A stretch of DNA of 64,000 bases from Solwaraspora sp. WMMD792. GTDB lineage: Bacteria; Actinomycetota; Actinomycetes; Mycobacteriales; Micromonosporaceae. Below the pieces are notes generated by a model. It was not told the DNA's origin and ran no database searches. It worked only from the letters and a program-made list of their open reading frames with translations. Where the stretch lies: the NCBI RefSeq assembly GCF_029626105.1, contig NZ_JARUBH010000009.1, positions 3,100,001 through 3,164,000 of the forward strand. The letters are read 5' to 3'. This document shows, in pieces, positions 20,067 through 29,090 of this stretch (position 1 is its first letter; every line of letters begins with the position of its first letter). A program made the translations under genes and the position numbers.

Positions 20067-21581
20067 GTGAACCCCCTGCGCGACCCGCAGGACCGGCGGC
20101 TGCCGCGCATCCCGGAGCCCTGCGCTCTGGTGATCTTCGGTGTCACCGGTGATCTGGCTCGCAAGAAACTACTCCCCGGCATCTACGACCTGGCCAACCG
20201 AGGGCTGCTGCCGCCCGGCTTCGTGGTGCTCGGCTTCGCCCGGCGGGACTGGACCGACGGCGACTTCGAGTCACTGGCCCACGACTCGGCCAAGGAGTAC
20301 GCGCGTACCCCGTGGCGTGAGGAGGTCTGGTCCCGCCTGGCCGGCAACATCAAGTTCGTCGGCGGCTCGTTCGACGACGACGCCGCGTTCGACAAGCTGT
20401 CGGCCTGCCTGGACGGGCTGCGCGAATCGCACGGCATCCACGGCAACGCCGCGTTCTACTTCTCCATCCCCCCGTCGGCGTTCCCGCAGGTGCTCAAGCA
20501 GCTGGCCCGCACCGGCATGGCCGACAACGAGCGGTGCGGCGGCTGGCGCCGGGTGGTGGTGGAGAAGCCGTTCGGCTACGACCTGCCGTCGGCGAAGTCG
20601 CTCAACGACCTGGTCGACGACGTGTTCACCCGCGACGACGTGTTCCGCATCGACCACTACCTGGGCAAGGAGACCGTCCAGAACATCATGGCGCTGCGGT
20701 TCGCCAACAACCTGTTCGAGCCGCTGTGGAACTCCAAGTACGTCGACTCGGTGCAGATCACCATGGCCGAGGACGTCGGCATCGGCAGCCGGGCCGGCTT
20801 CTACGACGCCACCGGCGCCGCCCGTGACGTGGTGCAGAACCATCTGCTGCAGCTGCTGGCCCTGGTCACCATGGAGGAGCCGACCAGCTTCGACGCCACC
20901 GAGATCCGGGCGGAGAAGCTGAAGGTGCTGCGGGCGATCAGCCTGCCCGACGACGTGGCCGCCGGCACCGTACGCGGTCAGTACCTGAAGGGCTGGGTGG
21001 CCGGGCAGCGGGCCGTCGGCTACCTGGAGGAGCCGAACGTGCCGGCCGACTCGACCACCGAGACGTACGTGGCGATGCGGCTGGGCATCCAGAACCGCCG
21101 GTGGGCCGGTGTGCCGTTCTATCTGCGCGCCGGTAAGCGGTTGCCGCGCCGGGTGACCGAGGTGGCGGTGATGTTCAAGGCCGCACCACACCTGCCGTTC
21201 AACGGCACCGACGTGGAGATGCTCAGCAACAACCAGCTGGTCATCCGGGTGCAGCCCGACGAGGGCGTGGTGCTCAAGTTCGGCGCCAAGGTGCCGGGCA
21301 CCACCATGGAGGTCCGTGACATCGCGATGGACTTCCAGTACGGCGAGGCGTTCACCGAGGCCAGCCCGGAGGCGTACGAGCGGTTGGTGCTCGACGTGCT
21401 GATCGGTGACCGCACCCTGTTCCCCGACGCCGCCGAGGTGGAGCAGAGCTGGCGGGTGATCGACCCTCTCGAAGAGGCCTGGGAGGGCACCCGGCCGGAG
21501 CCGTACCGGTCCGGCGAGTGGGGTCCACGGGCCGCCGACGAGATGCTGGCCCGCGAGGGCCGGTCCTGGAGGAGAGCATGA
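20067..21581 (+). CDS. zwf: Glucose-6-phosphate 1-dehydrogenase
   Basis: A 504-residue enzyme with the nucleotide-binding FGVTGDLARKKLLPG near the N terminus, the substrate motif RIDHYLGKETVQN and VEKPFGYDL. It makes 6-phosphogluconolactone and NADPH. The GTG follows GAGGAG. A 36-nt gap separates it from pgi. Its stop overlaps opcA (ATGA). Confidence 0.97.
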   Translation: MNPLRDPQDRRLPRIPEPCALVIFGVTGDLARKKLLPGIYDLANRGLLPPGFVVLGFARRDWTDGDFESLAHDSAKEYARTPWREEVWSRLAGNIKFVGGSFDDDAAFDKLSACLDGLRESHGIHGNAAFYFSIPPSAFPQVLKQLARTGMADNERCGGWRRVVVEKPFGYDLPSAKSLNDLVDDVFTRDDVFRIDHYLGKETVQNIMALRFANNLFEPLWNSKYVDSVQITMAEDVGIGSRAGFYDATGAARDVVQNHLLQLLALVTMEEPTSFDATEIRAEKLKVLRAISLPDDVAAGTVRGQYLKGWVAGQRAVGYLEEPNVPADSTTETYVAMRLGIQNRRWAGVPFYLRAGKRLPRRVTEVAVMFKAAPHLPFNGTDVEMLSNNQLVIRVQPDEGVVLKFGAKVPGTTMEVRDIAMDFQYGEAFTEASPEAYERLVLDVLIGDRTLFPDAAEVEQSWRVIDPLEEAWEGTRPEPYRSGEWGPRAADEMLAREGRSWRRA

Positions 21582-22606
21582 TCAGCCTGTGGGACACCAC
21601 CGGCAACGAGGTGGTCAAGGCCCTGGCCGCGGAGCGGCGCAGCGCCGGCGGCGTGGCCAGCGGGATGGCGCTGACCCTGATCGTGGTGGTCGACGAGAAG
21701 CGGGTACGCGAGGCGGAGGCGGCGGCCACCATCGCCGCCGCCGCCCACCCGTGCCGGCTGCTCGTGGTGGTCCGCTCCGACATCGACCGCAAGGTCAGCC
21801 GGCTCGACGCCGAAGTGGTCGTCGGCGGCCGGCTCGGGCCGTGCGAGGCGGTCGTCATGCGTACCTCCGGCCGGCTGGCGCTGCACGCCGAGTCGGTGGT
21901 GATGCCGCTGCTGGTGCCGGACGTACCGGTGGTGACCTGGTGGCACGGCGAGCCGCCGGAGCAGATCGCCAACGACTACCTGGGGGTGGTCGCCGACCGG
22001 CGGATCACCGACTCGGCGCAGGCCCCCAACCCGGTGCAGGCGCTGCTGCAACGGGCGGTCGACTACGCGTCGGGCGACACCGATCTGGCGTGGACCCGGA
22101 TCACCCCGTGGCGCACCCTGGTCGCCGGGGCGTTCGACACCACCGACGCGCAGATCACCGGCGCCACGGTGACCGCGCCCCGGGCCGACCCGACCGCCGC
22201 CTTGATGATCAGCTGGCTGGCGGCCCGGCTCGGCATCACGCCGCGCTGGGAGGAGACCAGCGAGTTCCCCCGGATGCGGTCGGTGGAGCTGCGCTGCGCC
22301 AACGGCGACGGGCTGAGCCTGGTCCGCGAGGACAGTTCGGCGATGTTCACCCGGACCGGCCAGCCGGAGCGACAGATGCCGCTGGTCCGCCGGCCGCTCG
22401 GCGAGGAGCTCGCCGAGGAACTGCGCCGGCTCGACGCCGACCAGGTCTACTCCGAGGCGCTGGGCACCCTCGCCGGACTGCCGGATCTGTCGGCCCGGCC
22501 CGCCAAACGGGTACACATCTGGAAGGACCCGGCGGAGGCCACGGGGCCGGCCGCCGGCACGGACCCGGCGGTCGTCGCGGCCGGTCCGGCTCGGAGTGGC
22601 TCGTGA
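21578..22606 (+). CDS. opcA: Glucose-6-phosphate dehydrogenase assembly protein OpcA
   Basis: A 342-residue OpcA, a protein of actinobacteria and cyanobacteria that supports G6PDH assembly and redox control. MISLWDTTGNEVVKALAAERR, VTWWHGEPPEQIANDYLG and KRVHIWKDPAEA are family segments. The ATG at 21578 follows GGAGAG and overlaps the zwf stop. It ends inside the pgl start (GTGA). Confidence 0.95.
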   Translation: MISLWDTTGNEVVKALAAERRSAGGVASGMALTLIVVVDEKRVREAEAAATIAAAAHPCRLLVVVRSDIDRKVSRLDAEVVVGGRLGPCEAVVMRTSGRLALHAESVVMPLLVPDVPVVTWWHGEPPEQIANDYLGVVADRRITDSAQAPNPVQALLQRAVDYASGDTDLAWTRITPWRTLVAGAFDTTDAQITGATVTAPRADPTAALMISWLAARLGITPRWEETSEFPRMRSVELRCANGDGLSLVREDSSAMFTRTGQPERQMPLVRRPLGEELAEELRRLDADQVYSEALGTLAGLPDLSARPAKRVHIWKDPAEATGPAAGTDPAVVAAGPARSGS

Positions 22607-23376
22607 GCGGCCCCGGCATGCTCGTCGTGCACCCGGACGCCACCGTGCTGGCCAGCGCGGTGGCGTCCCGGCTCGTCGTCCGGCTGATCGACGCCCAGGC
22701 CGAGCGGGGCGAAGCGTCTGTGGTGCTGACCGGCGGGCGGGTCGCGGCGGCCGTGCTGCGCGCGGTCGGCGAACTGCCGGCCCGGCACGCGGTCGACTGG
22801 TCCCGGGTGGACGTCTGGTGGGGTGACGAGCGGTTCCTGCCCGCCGGCGACCCGGACCGCAACGAGACCCAGGCCCGCGAGGCGCTGCTCGACGTACTGC
22901 CGCTGGATCCGCAGCGGGTGCACGCGATGCCCGCGTCGGACGGGCCGGACGGCGACGACCCGGAGGCGGCCGCCGCCCGGTACGCCGCCGCCCTCGACCG
23001 GGTCGCCGGCCCGGGCACGGCCCCGCTGCCCCGGTTCGACGTGCTGATGCTCGGCGTCGGCGAGGACGGGCACGTGGCGTCGGTGTTCCCGGGGCATCCG
23101 GTCACCGGCGAGACCCGCCCGGTGGCGGCGGTACGGGACAGCCCGAAGCCGCCGCCGACCCGGATCACGCTGACCCTGTCCACCATCAACACCGCCGACG
23201 AGGTGTGGCTGGTCGCCGCCGGGGCGGACAAGGCGGCGGCGGTCGGCGGGGCGTACGGCGGCAGCGACCCGGTCGCGGTGCCGGCCTGCGGCGTACGCGG
23301 GGTGCGCCGTACCTGGTGGCTGCTCGATCAGGCGGCCGCAGCCGAGGTGGCGATGGCGGCAGCAGCGGCCGACTGA
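22603..23376 (+). CDS. pgl: 6-phosphogluconolactonase
   Basis: A 257-residue lactonase (DevB/Pgl type) with VVLTGGRV, WGDERFLPAGDPDRN and MLGVGEDGHVASVFPG, the last carrying catalytic-site residues. It hydrolyses the zwf product. The GTG start overlaps the opcA stop. It is the last gene of the operon and is followed by a strong hairpin. Confidence 0.96.
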   Translation: MSGPGMLVVHPDATVLASAVASRLVVRLIDAQAERGEASVVLTGGRVAAAVLRAVGELPARHAVDWSRVDVWWGDERFLPAGDPDRNETQAREALLDVLPLDPQRVHAMPASDGPDGDDPEAAAARYAAALDRVAGPGTAPLPRFDVLMLGVGEDGHVASVFPGHPVTGETRPVAAVRDSPKPPPTRITLTLSTINTADEVWLVAAGADKAAAVGGAYGGSDPVAVPACGVRGVRRTWWLLDQAAAAEVAMAAAAAD

Positions 23377-23393
23377 CCGGGCCTACGCGTTTC

Positions 23394-23427
23394 AGTGGCC
23401 GCCGGACGTCGCCGTCCGGCGGCCACT
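23394..23427 (+). terminator. Terminator hairpin of the pentose-phosphate operon
   Basis: AGTGGCCGCCGGACG and CGTCCGGCGGCCACT form a perfect 15-bp stem with a TCGC loop, 18 nt after the pgl stop. There is no T-tract. Confidence 0.75.
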
Positions 23428-23488
23428 TCAGTCCGACGGCCACTTCAGTCCGACGGCCACTTCAGTCCGACGGCCGCTTCAGTCCGGT
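23421..23488. repeat. 17-bp tandem repeat derived from the terminator arm
   Basis: Four copies of GGCCACTTCAGTCCGAC start at 23421, 23438, 23455 and 23472 (last one slightly diverged). The first copy contains the 3' arm of the preceding terminator hairpin, so the arm appears to have been amplified. The array touches the stop codon of the next, convergent gene. Confidence 0.85.
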
Positions 23489-24183
23489 CTGACGAAGGCA
23501 AGCAGCCGGTCGAGAGGTCGTGGCAGGGTGTCGCGGGCAACGGCCGCCTCGACGAGCAGCCGGGCGTAGCGTGACTTGCGGCGCGAGCCGCTGCCCATGA
23601 ACCGGCGCAGCTGCGCTGCGGGTCGCCGGTCGCGCCAGGCGGGCTGGCCCTGCAGCGTACGGAACGATCCGAGGTCGCCCTGCGAGTCCAGGACGGTCTC
23701 CACCGTCTGGACGCCCAGGGCACGGATCAGTTCGTCCTCCAGGTCGTCGACGCAGACGAAGAATCCGAGATCCGCCAGATCGGTCCGGGTGCGGGGCGTA
23801 CCGACACCGGCGGCGGCCAGTCCGCGCCGGACGATGTCCGCCTCAGCCAGGTCGCACAGCCCGGCGAGCCGCACCCGCGACCGCAGCGGGCCGAGGCCGG
23901 TCAGGAACCGGCCGGTGGCATGTGCTCCACCGATCGGCACGACCGCCACCCGTTCGGCGTCGAAGTCCCAGCCACGGCCGGCCGCCGCCGTCTCCACCGC
24001 GATCTGGTCGCTCACGCCTTCGACGAGCACCAGGGCGACGGCGCGGTCGATCTTCACCAGCGCGTCGGCGGTCGCCTGGACCGGTGCGTCGGGACCGCTG
24101 GCATAGCCGTCGAGCACCCGGCGGGCAAGCTCACGGCGACGAGCGGCGTCCATCGGCTGTTCGCCCGTCGCCATGACGGTCAT
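23479..24183 (-). CDS. TOPRIM-domain (OLD-like) protein
   Basis: About 234 residues. The TOPRIM glutamate is in ALVLVEGVSDQIAVE, followed by VPIGGAHATGRFL, LAGLCDLAEADIVRRGL and FFVCVDDLEDELIRALG with the acidic cluster. This order matches the stand-alone actinobacterial relatives of OLD-nuclease TOPRIM domains; there is no ATPase domain. A nuclease or nucleotidyl-transfer role is expected but unproven. ATGs at 24183, 24174 and 24153 compete and none has a clear ribosome site. Confidence 0.8.
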   Translation of the reverse strand: MTVMATGEQPMDAARRRELARRVLDGYASGPDAPVQATADALVKIDRAVALVLVEGVSDQIAVETAAAGRGWDFDAERVAVVPIGGAHATGRFLTGLGPLRSRVRLAGLCDLAEADIVRRGLAAAGVGTPRTRTDLADLGFFVCVDDLEDELIRALGVQTVETVLDSQGDLGSFRTLQGQPAWRDRRPAAQLRRFMGSGSRRKSRYARLLVEAAVARDTLPRPLDRLLAFVRPD

Positions 24184-24258
24184 CGTCGGTGACGCCCGGC
24201 CCCGCCGGCAACCGGATAACGGACGTCGAACCCCCCGGGTCACTACATCGCCGCACAT

Positions 24259-24350
24259 CTATTGACAAACAGTGTTAACAGTAAGACTCTTCTCGGAGAG
24301 CGCTCTCTCACCGTCCTGCCACCGACCGATCCCGACCGGAGGAGTCCCTC
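24259..24350 (+). promoter_or_regulatory. Promoter region of the GH64 glucanase with a LacI-type palindrome
   Basis: TTGACA (24263-24268) is a good -35; the -10 is unclear. The 12-bp perfect palindrome GAGAGCGCTCTC (24296-24307) with a central CG has the form of LacI-family operators in actinobacteria (for example the cellobiose CebR box), which control secreted polysaccharidases. GGAGGAG is the ribosome site of 24351. Confidence 0.55.
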
Positions 24351-25538
24351 ATGGTTGTCCGAAGAAAGCTGCTGGCCGTCGCGGCCGCCCTGCTCACCGC
24401 CGTCCCGACCGGCCTCGTCGCCGCCGCGCCCGCCCAGGCCGTCGGCCCGGCGCTGCTGCCGGTCACCGTCACCAACAACACCGGCCGAGCCGGCCCCGTC
24501 CACCTGTACGTCATCGGCGTTCAGCTCTCCTCCGGCCGCCTCGGCTACGTCAACCAGGCCGGCACGTTCATCCCCTGGTCCGGTGGACAGATCCCGCCGT
24601 CGCCGGCCCCGGACGCGTCGATCGCCGGACCGGCCAACGGTGGCAGCACGACGGTCCGCTTCCCGCGCGGCTTCTCCGGCCGGGTCTACTTCTCCCTCGG
24701 TGAGAAGCTGAAGTTCTTCCTCACCCCGACCGGCCTGGTCCAGCCCGCCCCCTGGGCAGCCGGCGACCCCAACCGCGACATCCTGTTCGACTGGAGCGAG
24801 TTCACCTACAACGACGCCGGGCTGTGGCTCAACAGCTCCCAGGTGGACATGTTCGCCGTGCCGCACGCGGTCACCGTGACCGGCGCCAACGGCGTCACCA
24901 AGCGCACCGGCGACGTCGTCGCGGGCGGCCGAAACGCGATCATCAACGGGATCCGCGCCCAGTCCGGCTGGGCCAACACGGTGCAGACCCGCAGCGACGG
25001 TACGGTGCTACGGGTGCTGGCACCCGGCAAGGCCACCGGCGCCGGCCTGTTCAGCCCCACCTACCTGGACTCGTACATCACCTCGGCATGGAACACCTAC
25101 ACCAGCCGGACGCTGACCGTCGTACCGTTCGGCGACCGCCCCGACATCCGCTACCACGGGCGGACCTCGGGCCGGGTGATGACCTTCACCAACGGTGCCG
25201 GCCAGGTCGTCGCCTCGTTCAACCGGCCCTCGTCGGCGAGCGTGTGGGGCTGCGACGGTGACCTGCCCGCCCCCAACGACCAGGTGGTCGGGCCGATCTC
25301 CCGGACGCTGTGCGCCGCACTGAACCGGGGCACCCTCGGCACCATCCACACCCAGCCCAGCACCAACGCCGCCGAGTTCTACCGCAACAACCCGACCAAC
25401 CAGTACGCCCGGATCATCCACGCCAACATGCGCGACGGAAAGGCGTACGCGTTCGCCTTCGACGACGTCGGCGCGTTCGAGTCCCTCGTGCACGACGGCG
25501 AGCCCCGCTCCGCAGGAGTGGTCCTCAGCCCATTCTGA
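24351..25538 (+). CDS. Secreted GH64-type beta-1,3-glucanase
   Basis: A 395-residue secreted enzyme. Residues 1-30 are a signal peptide (VRRKLLAVAAALLTAVPTG, cleavage near APAQA). The mature part has the GH64/thaumatin-like pattern: VTVTNNTGRAGPVHLYVIG, DWSEFTYNDAGLWLNSSQVDMFA with probable catalytic acids, and the C-terminal FYRNNPTNQYARIIHANMRDGKAYAFAFDDV. It should release oligosaccharides from beta-1,3-glucans such as fungal walls or laminarin. It is monocistronic. Confidence 0.9.
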   Translation: MVVRRKLLAVAAALLTAVPTGLVAAAPAQAVGPALLPVTVTNNTGRAGPVHLYVIGVQLSSGRLGYVNQAGTFIPWSGGQIPPSPAPDASIAGPANGGSTTVRFPRGFSGRVYFSLGEKLKFFLTPTGLVQPAPWAAGDPNRDILFDWSEFTYNDAGLWLNSSQVDMFAVPHAVTVTGANGVTKRTGDVVAGGRNAIINGIRAQSGWANTVQTRSDGTVLRVLAPGKATGAGLFSPTYLDSYITSAWNTYTSRTLTVVPFGDRPDIRYHGRTSGRVMTFTNGAGQVVASFNRPSSASVWGCDGDLPAPNDQVVGPISRTLCAALNRGTLGTIHTQPSTNAAEFYRNNPTNQYARIIHANMRDGKAYAFAFDDVGAFESLVHDGEPRSAGVVLSPF

Positions 25539-25542
25539 CCGG

Positions 25543-25574
25543 GCCGGTCGCCGCCGATCCACCGTGCGACCGGC
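25543..25574. terminator. Hairpin between GH64 and the first Mo enzyme
   Basis: GCCGGTCGC and GCGACCGGC form a perfect 9-bp stem with a 14-nt loop between two convergent stop codons. No T-tract. It also marks the left limit of the metalloid island. Confidence 0.5.
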
Positions 25575-25631
25575 GCGTACTGACGCGGCGGCGGGTCGCC
25601 TTTCTGGGCCCGCATCGGCGCCGCGCCCAGC

Positions 25632-27662
25632 TCAGCGCGCCGGTCGCACATCGACATAGGTGTCATGGAACGCGGATCCGCCGGCGTCGGTGAGGCTGTC
25701 CGGGGTGAGTAGGTTCACCGCCGGGCCCGAGGCGGCGGTGTGCGTGACGCTCCAGGCGCCGAACACGACCGCCACCACCCCTGGCCGGGTCCGGGCTCCG
25801 ACCCGCGCGTGAAGGGTGATGGTGGCGTGCTGGTTGTGCACCTCGATCAGGTCCCCGTCGACGATGGCTCGTGCGGCCGCGTCGTCGGGGTGCAGGTCGA
25901 GCCACGGGCCGCCGTCGCGGGCGCACTGGGTCGTGTCCGCATAGGTGGAGTTCATCGACCGTAGGCCCTTGACGCTGAGCAGTTGCAGCGGCCACCGGGC
26001 ATCCGGCGGGCGTGGAAGCGCGGTCGTGGCGGCGCGGGCGGCGGCGGCCAGGCGCGCCCGGCCGTCCGGGGTGGCGAACTCGGCCGCGTACGGGGTGCGC
26101 GGGGTGGGAATGTTGAGGCGTTGCCAGCCGTGTTCGCGCAGCTGCTCCAGAGTGATTCCAGCCAGGTGGGGGTGGGTGGAGCTCAACGCGGTGGCGAGCA
26201 GATCGTCGTCGCTGTCGGTGAAGCAGGGTTCGGGGAAACCCATCCGCGCGGCAAGCGCCCGGAACAGGTCGGTGACACTGATCGCGTCGCCGGGCGGATC
26301 GATGGCTGGCAGGTTGAGCATGAGGTCGGTGTGACCCCACGATTTCATCAGGTCGAGGTGTTCGAGCTGGGTGGTGGCGGGCAGGACGATGTCGGCGTAG
26401 CGCGCGCTGTCAGTGAGGACATGCTCGTGGACGACAGTGAACAGGTCGTCGCGAGTCATACCGCGGCGGACGAGAGGCTGGCGGGGCACGATGACGGCGG
26501 GGTTGCTGCCGTGCACGACCAACGCGCGGGCGGGCGGGTCGGCGTCCGGGTCGGCGAGGGCCTGGCCGAGTTGCACCATGTTGATGCGGCGGCGCGGTCC
26601 GGGTGCCAGGTGCGCCATTCGCAGACCGTCGAGGTTGAGGGACCGGTTGAACAGGGGCGAGGTGTGGTAAGCGATCCCGCCACCAGGATGGCGCCACATT
26701 CCGGTCAACACGGGCAGCGCGGCGATGGCGGCGTACAGGGCGGCTCCGTTGGTGTGGTGCTCCATACCGACCATGAGCCGGATCAGCGCCGGTCGGGCCG
26801 CAGCGTACTCGGCGGCGAGGGCACGGAGGTCGGACTCGGCGATGCCGGTGACGTCGGCGGTACGGCCGGGGGTGAAGTCCGCAGCGGCGGCGGCAAGCTC
26901 GTCGAAGCCGGTGGTGCGGGTGGCGATGAAGTCGTGGTCGACGAAGTCCCCGGCGATGACCAGGTGAGCGAGGCCGAGGGCGAGCGCGGCGTCCGACCCG
27001 GGCCGGGGCATCAGGTGCCAGTCGGCCGCACGGGCGGTACGGGTAGCCACCGGATCGATGACGATGATGCGGGCCCCGCGAGATCGGGCGGCGAGCATCG
27101 CCGGCCACAGGTGCTGATTGGTCACTACCGGGTTGGCGCCCCAGACGATGATCAGTTCGGCATGGACGGCGTCTTCGGGCAGCGCACCGACGGTGAACCC
27201 GTTGACCGCCGACAGGCCGGCAGCGCCGGTCGGTCCGCAGATGGTGTGGCTGACCTCGGCGGCGCCCAGACGGGCGAAGAACCGCTCGCTCATCGACTTG
27301 GACTGCAGGAGCCCTTGGGTGCCCTCGTAGCTGAACGGGATGATCGTCGCAGGTCCTTCGGTGGCGGCGATCCTAGTCAGCCGAGTGGCGACTTCGTCAA
27401 GTGCTTCGTCCAGGTCGATCGGGGTGAACTGTCCGGAACCTTTGGGGCCGACCCTGCGCAGCGCCCGAGTGATCCGGTGTGGGCTGTAGACCCGGTCCTG
27501 GAGATAGCCGTTGACCTTGGTGCACAGTCGGCCGGCGGTGAGCGGGTGGTCGGTGTTGCCGTTGAGGGCCACGGCGGTGCCGGCGTCGTCGACGGTGACG
27601 ACCCAGCTGCACCGGTCGGGGCAGTCGTGCGGGCAGGCTCCACGTACCTTTCTGTTCGCCAA
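25632..27662 (-). CDS. Molybdopterin-dependent oxidoreductase (paralogue 1)
   Basis: A 676-residue DMSO-reductase-superfamily enzyme, cytoplasmic (no Tat signal). The N-terminal 4Fe-4S set is CPHDCPDRC plus a fourth Cys in GRLCTK. A cysteine at the usual Mo-ligand place is in HTICGPTGAAGL near residue 150, which fits Nap/Psr/Fdh-type rather than AioA-type active sites. The C-terminal cofactor domain (KGLRSMNSTYADTTQ, HPDDAA, GDLIEVHNQ) is complete. The TTG start lies 1 nt after the upstream arsR stop. Its substrate is unknown; arsenic or sulfur oxyanion chemistry is suggested only by context. It is clearly paralogous to the gene at 46506. Confidence 0.88.
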   Translation of the reverse strand: MANRKVRGACPHDCPDRCSWVVTVDDAGTAVALNGNTDHPLTAGRLCTKVNGYLQDRVYSPHRITRALRRVGPKGSGQFTPIDLDEALDEVATRLTRIAATEGPATIIPFSYEGTQGLLQSKSMSERFFARLGAAEVSHTICGPTGAAGLSAVNGFTVGALPEDAVHAELIIVWGANPVVTNQHLWPAMLAARSRGARIIVIDPVATRTARAADWHLMPRPGSDAALALGLAHLVIAGDFVDHDFIATRTTGFDELAAAAADFTPGRTADVTGIAESDLRALAAEYAAARPALIRLMVGMEHHTNGAALYAAIAALPVLTGMWRHPGGGIAYHTSPLFNRSLNLDGLRMAHLAPGPRRRINMVQLGQALADPDADPPARALVVHGSNPAVIVPRQPLVRRGMTRDDLFTVVHEHVLTDSARYADIVLPATTQLEHLDLMKSWGHTDLMLNLPAIDPPGDAISVTDLFRALAARMGFPEPCFTDSDDDLLATALSSTHPHLAGITLEQLREHGWQRLNIPTPRTPYAAEFATPDGRARLAAAARAATTALPRPPDARWPLQLLSVKGLRSMNSTYADTTQCARDGGPWLDLHPDDAAARAIVDGDLIEVHNQHATITLHARVGARTRPGVVAVVFGAWSVTHTAASGPAVNLLTPDSLTDAGGSAFHDTYVDVRPAR

Positions 27663-27663
27663 G

Positions 27664-28026
27664 TCAGAACCCGCAGTCCGTCAGGTCGTTGCTGCCGGCG
27701 GCCAGGTCGTCGGCGAGATCGAGGAGCAGACGCAGCCGTGGGTCGCCAATCCGGTAGAGCACTCGTCGGCCCTGCCGTTCGGCTACGACCAGGCGGCAGG
27801 TTCGCAGGCAGGCCAGGTGGTTGGAGATTCGACTCTGCGGCAACCTGGTCGCGGCGACGATCTGTCCGACATGGTGCGGGCCGGTCAGCAGCAGCGTCAA
27901 GATCGCCATGCGGGTCGGGTCGGCCAGCATCTGGAACCAGCGGGTACGGGCGTTCGGGCCCGCCGGGCCGCACTCGGCTGGTCCGCAGCTCGCAGCTGCC
28001 TCGACTTGAAGGGCTGCTGGCGCCAT
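27664..28026 (-). CDS. ArsR/SmtB regulator, CmtR-like
   Basis: A 120-residue winged-helix repressor. The recognition region LPQSRISNHLACLRTCRLVVAERQGRRVLYRI carries two cysteines four apart, and the protein ends in TDCGF. This C-x3-C plus C-terminal Cys pattern resembles the Cd/Pb sensor CmtR of mycobacteria. A second cysteine pair, SCGPAECGPAG, lies in the N-terminal arm. The ATG at 28026 overlaps the stop of the BTAD gene (TGATG). It is translationally linked to Mo enzyme 1. Confidence 0.88.
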   Translation of the reverse strand: MAPAALQVEAAASCGPAECGPAGPNARTRWFQMLADPTRMAILTLLLTGPHHVGQIVAATRLPQSRISNHLACLRTCRLVVAERQGRRVLYRIGDPRLRLLLDLADDLAAGSNDLTDCGF

Positions 28027-28808
28027 CACGACCACGACTCCGTCATGACGGCACCGGCTGGGCTGATCGACGCGCGTGGCCCGAGCCGTCGTTGCAGTGC
28101 CGGTGTGGGTTGCAGACCGAGTTCGGCATGCAGGACGACGGCGAACGCCTGATACTGGCGGACTGCCTCGCTGACGTTGCCCTCGGTCAAGTAGGCGTCG
28201 ATGAGCACCCGGCGGGCCGACTCCCGTAACGGGTCAGCCCGTACGGCTTCCAGTCCCGTGTCCACCGCGTCGCCGTGCCTGCCGACCAGGCTGAAATGGG
28301 TGCACAGTGCTTCGAGTGCGTGCAGCCGGAGCTGGTGGAAGCGTTCGCGCTCGTGGACCAGCCACGGCTCCGGCCAGCCCGGCAGCAGGTCTTCGCGTAG
28401 CTGTGCGACGACCTCCGGGACGGGCTGCGCCGTGGTGGCGGGTGGGGTCAGCAGGCGTCGGGCGGTGGCGACGGCGATCAGGTAGTCGACTCGGACCTGG
28501 GGCGCGAGTCTCAGGTCGGTCGCGGAGGTGCGCAGCAGTGCGGGGCAATGCCGTTGCAGCCGCCACAGCAGGGCCCGCAGGTTCGCCGCTGCGTTCGCGT
28601 CCACCGTCGTCGGGTACAGCGCCTGGGCCGCCTGCCACCGGGCGAGCACTCCACCGTTGACCGCGATAAGCGCCAACAGTCGCTGCCCGGCTGCACCCAG
28701 TGCACTGGCCGGTACCCCGGTCACCTCGAAGCGGCCCAGCAACCGCAGTGTCAGTGCCTCCCCATCGTCCGACGGTAGGACTTGGTCGTGCGGTGCCGTC
28801 ACCGTCAT
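28026..28808 (-). CDS. BTAD-domain (SARP-like) transcriptional activator
   Basis: A 260-residue protein. An N-terminal OmpR-like wHTH (LRLLGRFEVTGVPASALGAAGQRLLALIAVNGGVLARWQAAQALYP) is followed by a bacterial transcriptional activator domain of TPR-like helices (PGWPEPWLVHERERFHQLRLHALEAL through ARRVLIDAYLTEGNVSEAVRQYQAF). SARP proteins switch on secondary-metabolite and RiPP clusters in actinobacteria. It is divergent from the RiPP exporter unit and first in an operon with arsR and Mo enzyme 1. Confidence 0.88.
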   Translation of the reverse strand: MTVTAPHDQVLPSDDGEALTLRLLGRFEVTGVPASALGAAGQRLLALIAVNGGVLARWQAAQALYPTTVDANAAANLRALLWRLQRHCPALLRTSATDLRLAPQVRVDYLIAVATARRLLTPPATTAQPVPEVVAQLREDLLPGWPEPWLVHERERFHQLRLHALEALCTHFSLVGRHGDAVDTGLEAVRADPLRESARRVLIDAYLTEGNVSEAVRQYQAFAVVLHAELGLQPTPALQRRLGPRASISPAGAVMTESWS

Positions 28809-29090
28809 CCGCGACCTCCGCTGCGCGTCATCCTTGTCGATACAACAGGATAGCCTGATATTTTTTCATGTCTATGTTCTGGCTTTTCGGGATGAACCCC
28901 CCTGATCGTCATGGCGACATCACGCCGCCGTCACGGTTCAGTCGCGGCCGATGGGTGACAGTACTGCCAACCACTGGACGCCCAACGCGGCGAAAGGCAG
29001 GCATGAGCGGTTTGGCGACACCACTGGGTCACAACGGACTCTCGCGTCCCCGGCTGTGCTGTTCCGGCGAAGGTGAAGGCGGGTGTGCCG
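28809..29090. promoter_or_regulatory. Divergent region between the BTAD activator and the RiPP export unit
   Basis: The 282-nt gap contains an AT-rich patch at 28845-28880 (GATATTTTTTCATG), low for this genome, and an imperfect dyad CAGG-CTAT-CCTG on the minus strand near 28850. No gene is convincing here. It is the natural place for control of the peptide unit by the adjacent activator. Confidence 0.4.
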
